Source: an uncultured Bacteroidota bacterium
Lineage (GTDB): Bacteria; Bacteroidota; Bacteroidia; UBA7662
Direction of reading: 5' to 3'
DNA length: 6,869 bases
NCBI GenBank assembly: GCA_903856555.1
Contig: CAIOCC010000240.1
Span: forward strand, 1-6,869
In this document: piece after piece, positions 1 through 4,995 of the stretch
Numbering within the stretch: the first letter of the stretch is position 1
How the letters are laid out: each line of letters starts with the position of its first letter
The notes under the pieces: generated by a model
Told to the model about the DNA's origin: nothing
Database searches by the model: none
Seen by the model: the letters and a program-made list of their open reading frames with translations, nothing else
Position numbers and translations under genes: made by a program

Positions 1-351
1 CGGGACCATTTGGATACCGGTTCGGTGGCATCCCCCAATCGGGAAACCGAAGGGATGTTGGACGGTTCGGATGCCGTGGCCGATTGGCCTATTTTGAATG
101 CTTTGGTCAATACCGCAGGTGGTGCATCTTGGGTGAGCCTTCACCACGGTGGCGGGGTTGGCATGGGTTATTCCATCCATTCGGGCATGGTGATTGTGGC
201 GGATGGAACCAGCGCGGCCGAAGAACGTCTTCGCAGGGTTTTGCACAACGATCCAGGCATGGGGGTGATACGTCACAGCGATGCCGGTTATGCGTTGGCC
301 CACGAAACAGCGGTCCGTCATGGTTTGGACCTGGGCGAACGATTAGGTTAA
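1..351 (+). CDS. hutU: Urocanate hydratase, C-terminal part (5' end outside window)
   Basis: Urocanate hydratase (urocanase, EC 4.2.1.49) is a cytoplasmic, NAD+-dependent enzyme that converts urocanate to imidazolonepropionate, the second step of histidine degradation. The reading frame is open from base 1 (RDHLDTGSVASPNRETEGM) to a TAA at 349-351, so only the last 116 residues of a protein that is usually about 550 residues long are present. The match is strong and continuous: the segments DGSDAVADWPILNAL, GASWVSLHHGGGVGMGYS, GMVIVADGT and NDPGMGVIRHSDAGY are the conserved C-terminal blocks of the family. The first methionine-like codon in the window (TTG at 10) is internal, not a start. No frameshift is seen. 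The gene points towards dapA and stops 26 nt from its end. No other hut gene is visible, so its operon must lie to the left. Confidence 0.96.
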   Translation, partial: RDHLDTGSVASPNRETEGMLDGSDAVADWPILNALVNTAGGASWVSLHHGGGVGMGYSIHSGMVIVADGTSAAEERLRRVLHNDPGMGVIRHSDAGYALAHETAVRHGLDLGERLG

Positions 352-377
352 ATCGCTTCGAAGGCGGGACGACTTGT

Positions 378-1286
378 TCAAGATTCCTTGCTAAACCGAC
401 ACCGAAGGTCGATGAGTTCGTTCTGTAGGCGGGTCGAGATGCCGACCAAGGGAAGGCGAAGATGGTCTTCGCAAAGGCCCATGCTTTGAAGAATAAATTT
501 GATGCCAGCCGGACTTCCTTCCCGAAAAACAGCGGTCATCAAAGGTAGCATTTGGTAGTGGAGCTGTCTGGCTTCGGTAGATTCCCCGGCCAGGGCGTGG
601 CGCACCATTTGCCCAAAGGTTCGGGGCCAGGCATTGCCAACCACCGAGACCACTCCATCCAATCCCAGGGATAACAAGGGCAAGGAAATCGCATCATCGC
701 CTGAATAAACCTTGAAATCAGCTGGTTTGGAGCGCATGATTTCCATGATTTGCATCCAATCCCCGGAGGCCTCTTTGGTCGCTACGATGTTTTTGAAATC
801 ATCGGCTAGGCGCAGCGTGGTGTCGGCCAAAAGGGAACACCCCGTACGGGCAGGAACATTGTACAAGACGATGGGGTGGTCGGTGGCCAAGGCCAATTCC
901 CGGTAATGGGCGTAGAGCCCGTCCTGGGAGGGGCGGTTGTAATACGGTGTTACGGAAAGGAGGGCGTCCACGCCCTTCAGGTCAAAAGAGGTGAGTTGTT
1001 CCAACAATTCTCGGGTGTCATTCCCTCCCATGCCGCACCACAAGGGTCGTCGACCGTCCAGGCCCTCTTTGACCAATTCCAAGACCTCCATCCGGTCTTC
1101 CTTGCTGAGGGTTGGGGTCTCGGCAGTGGTTCCCAGGGCAACGATGAATTCGACACCGCCTTGGACGACATGGTCGATGATTCGTCGGAGGCCCTTGCGG
1201 TCGGGGCGACCTTTGGAATCAAAGGGGGTGACCAGGGCAATCCCGGTACCACGCGGCAAGACTTGTTCGTTCAAGGATGGGTTCAT
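378..1286 (-). CDS. dapA: 4-hydroxy-tetrahydrodipicolinate synthase
   Basis: DapA (EC 4.3.3.7) condenses pyruvate with aspartate semialdehyde, the committed step towards meso-diaminopimelate and lysine, in the cytoplasm. The 302-residue product has the usual length and TIM-barrel motifs. These are GTTAET (Thr53-Thr54), VTPYYNRPSQ (Tyr116), LYNVPARTG (Tyr142, Arg147), the Schiff-base lysine Lys171 in ATKEASGD, and YSGDDA at about 194-199. They match E. coli Thr44-Thr45, Tyr107, Tyr133, Arg138 and Lys161. At the lysine-feedback site, Asn89, Glu93 and Tyr115 are kept, but the positions of E. coli His53 and His56 are Lys62 and Arg65, so feedback inhibition may be weak (inference). The ATG at 1284-1286 is chosen because it gives the normal family N-terminus. 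There is no Shine-Dalgarno sequence. It lies 18 nt after the DUF6913 gene and is probably the last gene of the operon. Confidence 0.97.
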   Translation of the reverse strand: MNPSLNEQVLPRGTGIALVTPFDSKGRPDRKGLRRIIDHVVQGGVEFIVALGTTAETPTLSKEDRMEVLELVKEGLDGRRPLWCGMGGNDTRELLEQLTSFDLKGVDALLSVTPYYNRPSQDGLYAHYRELALATDHPIVLYNVPARTGCSLLADTTLRLADDFKNIVATKEASGDWMQIMEIMRSKPADFKVYSGDDAISLPLLSLGLDGVVSVVGNAWPRTFGQMVRHALAGESTEARQLHYQMLPLMTAVFREGSPAGIKFILQSMGLCEDHLRLPLVGISTRLQNELIDLRCRFSKES

Positions 1287-1304
1287 GATGAGGAGGGGCC
1301 GGAA

Positions 1305-1898
1305 TTAAGGGGTCGTGAGGGGGTGTATGCTCTGCAATTTGCTCTGCTGTATGGTATGCAGGCCCAATCCGGCCAGGTGTTGAAGCAGCGAACGTAGACT
1401 GGGTTTTGCGCCAGCTAATTTGAGTCCCAATTCCAGGTTGTAGCGCGGGGAACTGCTTTGGCGGTTCACCCCAATTTTGGTGGGGGCGTTGGCGACCAAA
1501 ACCAAGTATTCCAAGGGAGGATTGCTTGTGGAGCTCAGATTGATGCAGAGGTCAAAAGGCCGTGAACGGGCCAAGGATAAAATACGATCCGGAGGAAGCA
1601 AGGCATGGGTGAGCTCCTGGGCGTGGAAGCTATTGAGATCGGCCTGGTTGTGGCGTACCAACCCCAAGGTTTGACAGAAGTAATCGGGTCTGCGATACTG
1701 GGCAATGTATTTGGCCAATTCCGCCTGCCAAGGATCCTTGCCATCGAAAATAACCAACCAAGCTCCTTGGGGCCCTAGTCGGGTTGATGGAGGCGCCAAG
1801 GGAATCGCCGGGGTGAATTGTTTGACTTTTTGTTCAAACAACCACTTGCGAATGAACATTGGGGGCCTAAACGGCCATTGCTCGGCGTCCCATACCAT
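1305..1898 (-). CDS. DUF6913-family protein of unknown function
   Basis: This is a protein of up to 197 residues. By its overall pattern I recognise it as the small DUF6913 family that occurs in Bacteroidota, often beside ligA and dapA. Visible pattern: a basic N-terminal helix (FIRKWLFEQKVKQF, about 15-28), a beta-strand (GAWLVIFDG, 46-53), a helix, then FDLCINLSS (115-123) followed by EYLVLVANAPTKIGVNRQ (130-147). The last part resembles the D-[LI]-[LIC]-x-[LN] and K-[IV]-G-[IV] segments of the family. I see no signal peptide, membrane segment or catalytic motif, so it is probably cytoplasmic. The ATG at 1896-1898 lies 9 nt after the ligA stop. Met14 (1857-1859) is an alternative start that would put the basic helix at the very N-terminus, as in relatives. 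No biochemical function can be assigned. Its position implies translation together with ligA and dapA. Confidence 0.75.
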   Translation of the reverse strand: MVWDAEQWPFRPPMFIRKWLFEQKVKQFTPAIPLAPPSTRLGPQGAWLVIFDGKDPWQAELAKYIAQYRRPDYFCQTLGLVRHNQADLNSFHAQELTHALLPPDRILSLARSRPFDLCINLSSTSNPPLEYLVLVANAPTKIGVNRQSSSPRYNLELGLKLAGAKPSLRSLLQHLAGLGLHTIQQSKLQSIHPLTTP

Positions 1899-1907
1899 GG
1901 ACGCAAA

Positions 1908-3971
1908 TTACAAAGGAAGGGGGGACTTGCCCAGCAATTCGAGGATGAAGGCTTCGTTTACCACTTGAATCCCTAATTTTTGGGCCTTTTCGAGCTTGGA
2001 AGGACCTGCATCGCTGCCCGTAACGAGGTAGGTGAGTCGAGGACCCACCGATGAAACCACGGTGCCTCCGGCTTCTTCTAGGAGGACTTTGAGGGCTTCT
2101 CGTTCCATATTCGCAAACTTTCCGCTGACGACCAGGGTGCATCCAGCAAGGGGGCGGGGCGCGTTCGGGTCGTCGTTCCCCGGAGAAGAATTCGTCTGGG
2201 GGATGGACATGCAGAGCCCCATGGCCTGCAGTCGCTGCCACATCCTTTGGTTCAGGGGGTCGGCAAACCAAGCCAGGATTTGATCGGCCGATTTTTCGCC
2301 GATTTCATGAACTTCGATCAGCGATTCTTTGTCCGCCATCGAAAGTTTTTCCATGGAGCCAAAATGCCGGGCCAGGGTTTTGGAAGCGACTTCGCCAATT
2401 CCTCTCAAACCCAGTGCAAACAAAACCCTTTCAAAGGGGACGGCCTTGGAGGCCTGAATGGCTTCGAGGAGGCGTTGAATGCTTTTGTCGCCGGTTCGTT
2501 CCAGCGATGCAAGTCGGACGGCATCTAACTCGTAGAGATCGGCCGGGTCGGAAATCATTTTTTGTTGTAACAACTGAAGCAAGGTTTCGGTTCCCAAGTG
2601 CTCCAGGTTCATCGCCTTTCGAGCAACAAAGTGTTCCAGACGGCCCAGGACCTGGGGAGGGCAGAGCCGGTGGTTGGGGCAATAATGCAGGGCTTCGATG
2701 CAATCCAAGGGCGTTTCGCAATCGGGGCAAAACCGGGGAAATTGAACGGGAAGGCTACCTGCAGGACGCTGTTCGGGATGAACATCGGTGATTTTGGGGA
2801 TGATATCCCCGCCTTTTTCAAGGCTCACCGTGTCGCCAAGATGGAGGTCCAAGCGGCGTATTTCGGCCTCGTTGTACAAGGAGGCTCTTTTGACCACCGT
2901 GCCGGCCACTTCGACCGGCTCAAGGCAGGCCACCGGGGTCACGGCCCCTGTTCGGCCCACCTGAAAAAGAACATCCAGCAGACGGGTCCGGACGCTTTGG
3001 GCAGGGTACTTGTAAGCGATGGCCCAGCGCGGTGATTTGGCGGTGTATCCCAATTCTTCGCGCTGGCCAAAGTCATCCACTTTGAGGACCACCCCGTCGA
3101 TGTCAAAGGGGAGTTCTTGGCGTCGGCCTTGCCATTGGGATATAAAATCAAGGACGCCTTCAAAGGGAAGGGGCCCGGCTCGGTGCTCGCAGACCGGAAA
3201 TCCCCAAGCCTGTAACAAGGCCATGCGTTGGTGATGGGTTTGGTTTTTTTGTAACAAGGGGCCTTCTCCGTCCAATTGATAACACCAAGCGGATAAACGA
3301 CGGTGACGGACCACCGAACTATCCAATAATTTGAGGGTTCCGGAGGCTAGGTTCCGGGGATTGGCATAGGGTTCTTCGCCGGACAAGGCCCGTTCGTGGT
3401 TAATTCGGGTCAGGTAGGCCCGGGGTAGGTAAACCTCCCCTCGTATTTCCAAGGGATCGGTCGGCGCATCCGGACCCAGTCGTAGAGGCAGGGCTTCGAT
3501 GGTCCGAACATTGGCCGTGACGTCATCCCCCTGTACGCCGTCACCGCGGGTCACCGCGTATTGCAAGATCCGATCTTGGTAATGCAGGGAAAGGGCGACC
3601 CCGTCAATTTTGAGTTCAACGGAATAGAGTGGTTCGTACCCTAGGCCTTTGATACAGCGTTCATGAAAGGCCAAAATTTCGGCTTCGCTGTAGGTATTGC
3701 CCAACGAAAGCATGGGCCTACGGTGTTTGCGCTGTTCAAAGCCATCCAAAACTCCTCCACCGACTCGACGGGTTGGGGAATCGGGTTCGGCCCAATCCGG
3801 GAATCGGGTTTCCAATTCTTCCAACTCGCGAAGGAGGGCATCAAATTCCTGGTCGCTAATCAGGGGTTGATCCTGGATATAGTAAGCGCGGTTGTGTTCG
3901 TTGAGCTGGCGGACCAATTCTTGGATCCGGTGCTTCGATGATTCGGAAGCAGAACGATCGATAAGGGTCAC
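1908..3971 (-). CDS. ligA: NAD-dependent DNA ligase LigA
   Basis: LigA (EC 6.5.1.2) seals nicks during replication and repair, using NAD+ as AMP donor. The 687 residues show the complete domain order. The Ia NMN-binding domain includes YYIQDQPLISDQEFD (30-44). The adenylation domain has catalytic Lys121 in KIDG, TRGDG (141-145), EIRGEVYLP (175-183), DIDGVVLKVD (290-299) and AYKYPAQ (319-325). The OB fold follows (about 326-400), then a four-cysteine zinc finger (Cys415, Cys418, Cys431, Cys437), helix-hairpin-helix repeats (about 480-585) and a BRCT domain (about 604-684). At the NMN-site positions of E. coli His23 and Tyr35 it has Tyr31 and Phe43, conservative changes. The start is GTG at 3969-3971. 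An in-frame TAG at 3975-3977 sits one codon further upstream, so no longer form is possible. It begins 21 nt after accA and ends 9 nt before the DUF6913 gene. Confidence 0.98.
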   Translation of the reverse strand: MTLIDRSASESSKHRIQELVRQLNEHNRAYYIQDQPLISDQEFDALLRELEELETRFPDWAEPDSPTRRVGGGVLDGFEQRKHRRPMLSLGNTYSEAEILAFHERCIKGLGYEPLYSVELKIDGVALSLHYQDRILQYAVTRGDGVQGDDVTANVRTIEALPLRLGPDAPTDPLEIRGEVYLPRAYLTRINHERALSGEEPYANPRNLASGTLKLLDSSVVRHRRLSAWCYQLDGEGPLLQKNQTHHQRMALLQAWGFPVCEHRAGPLPFEGVLDFISQWQGRRQELPFDIDGVVLKVDDFGQREELGYTAKSPRWAIAYKYPAQSVRTRLLDVLFQVGRTGAVTPVACLEPVEVAGTVVKRASLYNEAEIRRLDLHLGDTVSLEKGGDIIPKITDVHPEQRPAGSLPVQFPRFCPDCETPLDCIEALHYCPNHRLCPPQVLGRLEHFVARKAMNLEHLGTETLLQLLQQKMISDPADLYELDAVRLASLERTGDKSIQRLLEAIQASKAVPFERVLFALGLRGIGEVASKTLARHFGSMEKLSMADKESLIEVHEIGEKSADQILAWFADPLNQRMWQRLQAMGLCMSIPQTNSSPGNDDPNAPRPLAGCTLVVSGKFANMEREALKVLLEEAGGTVVSSVGPRLTYLVTGSDAGPSKLEKAQKLGIQVVNEAFILELLGKSPLPL

Positions 3972-3992
3972 GACCTAAAAAAGGCAGGGAGC

Positions 3993-4985
3993 TTAGGACT
4001 CGTGACCGTAGACGCCCATGGTCGCAAAACGCTCAATGCGTTTTTCGATCCGGGTGGAAGGGTCCAAGGCTTGGAGCTCCTGAAGATGTCGAAGGAGGGT
4101 CGCGCGCAGTGTTTTGGCCATGCCTTCCCGGTCGCGGTGCGCACCGCCCAGCGGTTCGGGAACAATTTCGTCGATGAGGCCGTGTTTTAGCATGGCGTCA
4201 GAGGTCAGTTGCAGGGCCTCGGCGGCTTTCTCTTTGTGGTCCCAGCTACGCCAAAGAATACTGCTGCACGATTCGGGTGAAATGACCGAGTACCAAGTAT
4301 TCTCCAACATCAAAACCCGGTCGCCAACCCCTATGCCTATCGCACCTCCCGATGCACCTTCTCCAACAATCACCACAATGACAGGGACTTTGAGTTGGAA
4401 CATTTCTCGGATGTTTTTGGCAATGGCTTCGGCCTGACCCCGCTCTTCGGCTTCAATACCCGGAAAGGCGCCCGGTGTATCCACCAGGGTTACAATGGGC
4501 TTGTTGAATTTTTCCGCCAATTTCATCAATCTCAATGCTTTACGGTACCCTTCGGGGTTGGCCATCCCAAAGTTCCTGTACTGCCGCATTTTGGTGTTGA
4601 TGCCTTTTTGGTGACCGATGAACATGACCGACTGGCCTTCCAAATTTGCAAAACCCCCGACAATGGCCTTGTCGTCCCCGTAACACCGATCCCCATGCAA
4701 TTCGACAAAATCGGTGGTCATGTGCTCCACATAAAAGAGGGTATAAGGTCGGTCGAGGTGCCTGGATAACTGAACTTTTTGCCAACCCGTCAATTGACTG
4801 TAGAGTTGTTTCTTGGTTTTTAGAATTTGGGTCTCCAAGGCACGGATAGGACCGCTCACATCGCTTTTGCCTTTGTCCTGGATTTGACGAAGTTTGGATA
4901 GTTCTTCCTCCAGTTCCTGGATGGGCTTTTCGAAATCCAGCCAGGCGGTTTCGGCTTTGGAAATGGCGATGGGAGGGGTGGCCAT
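3993..4985 (-). CDS. accA: Acetyl-CoA carboxylase carboxyltransferase subunit alpha
   Basis: AccA is one half of the carboxyltransferase (with AccD). It moves the carboxyl group from biotin on AccB to acetyl-CoA, giving malonyl-CoA for fatty-acid synthesis in the cytoplasm. The 330-residue product has the family landmarks. These are the N-terminal helix LDFEKPIQELEEEL, RPYTLFYVEHM and ELHGDRCYGDDKAIVGG, the HQKG segment, GMANPEGYRKALRLM, DTPGAFPGIEAEERGQAEAIA, and the glycine-rich GEGASGGAIGIG that forms the oxyanion and biotin-site loop. YSVISPESCSSILW and the helical C-terminal tail follow. I chose ATG at 4983-4985. An in-frame TTG at 5007-5009 would add eight residues and overlap the upstream gene by 14 nt, with no gain in conserved sequence. 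The chosen ATG has an A-rich leader, as is common in Bacteroidota, and lies 10 nt after the upstream stop. No AccD gene is visible. Confidence 0.97.
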   Translation of the reverse strand: MATPPIAISKAETAWLDFEKPIQELEEELSKLRQIQDKGKSDVSGPIRALETQILKTKKQLYSQLTGWQKVQLSRHLDRPYTLFYVEHMTTDFVELHGDRCYGDDKAIVGGFANLEGQSVMFIGHQKGINTKMRQYRNFGMANPEGYRKALRLMKLAEKFNKPIVTLVDTPGAFPGIEAEERGQAEAIAKNIREMFQLKVPVIVVIVGEGASGGAIGIGVGDRVLMLENTWYSVISPESCSSILWRSWDHKEKAAEALQLTSDAMLKHGLIDEIVPEPLGGAHRDREGMAKTLRATLLRHLQELQALDPSTRIEKRIERFATMGVYGHES

Positions 4986-4995
4986 GCTTGGTGTT

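Noticed and set aside
352..377. Possible bidirectional terminator between the converging hutU and dapA ends
   Set aside because: Only a short imperfect palindrome around TTCGAA is visible (351-365), with no stable stem and no T-run on either strand.
876..1397. Open frame of 173 codons on the + strand across dapA
   Set aside because: It is antisense to a fully conserved dapA, shows no recognisable protein pattern and runs into the DUF6913 gene. Long antisense frames are expected at this base composition.
2598..3035. Open frame of 145 codons on the + strand inside ligA
   Set aside because: It lies opposite the zinc-finger and OB-fold region of ligA, and its translation has no family features.
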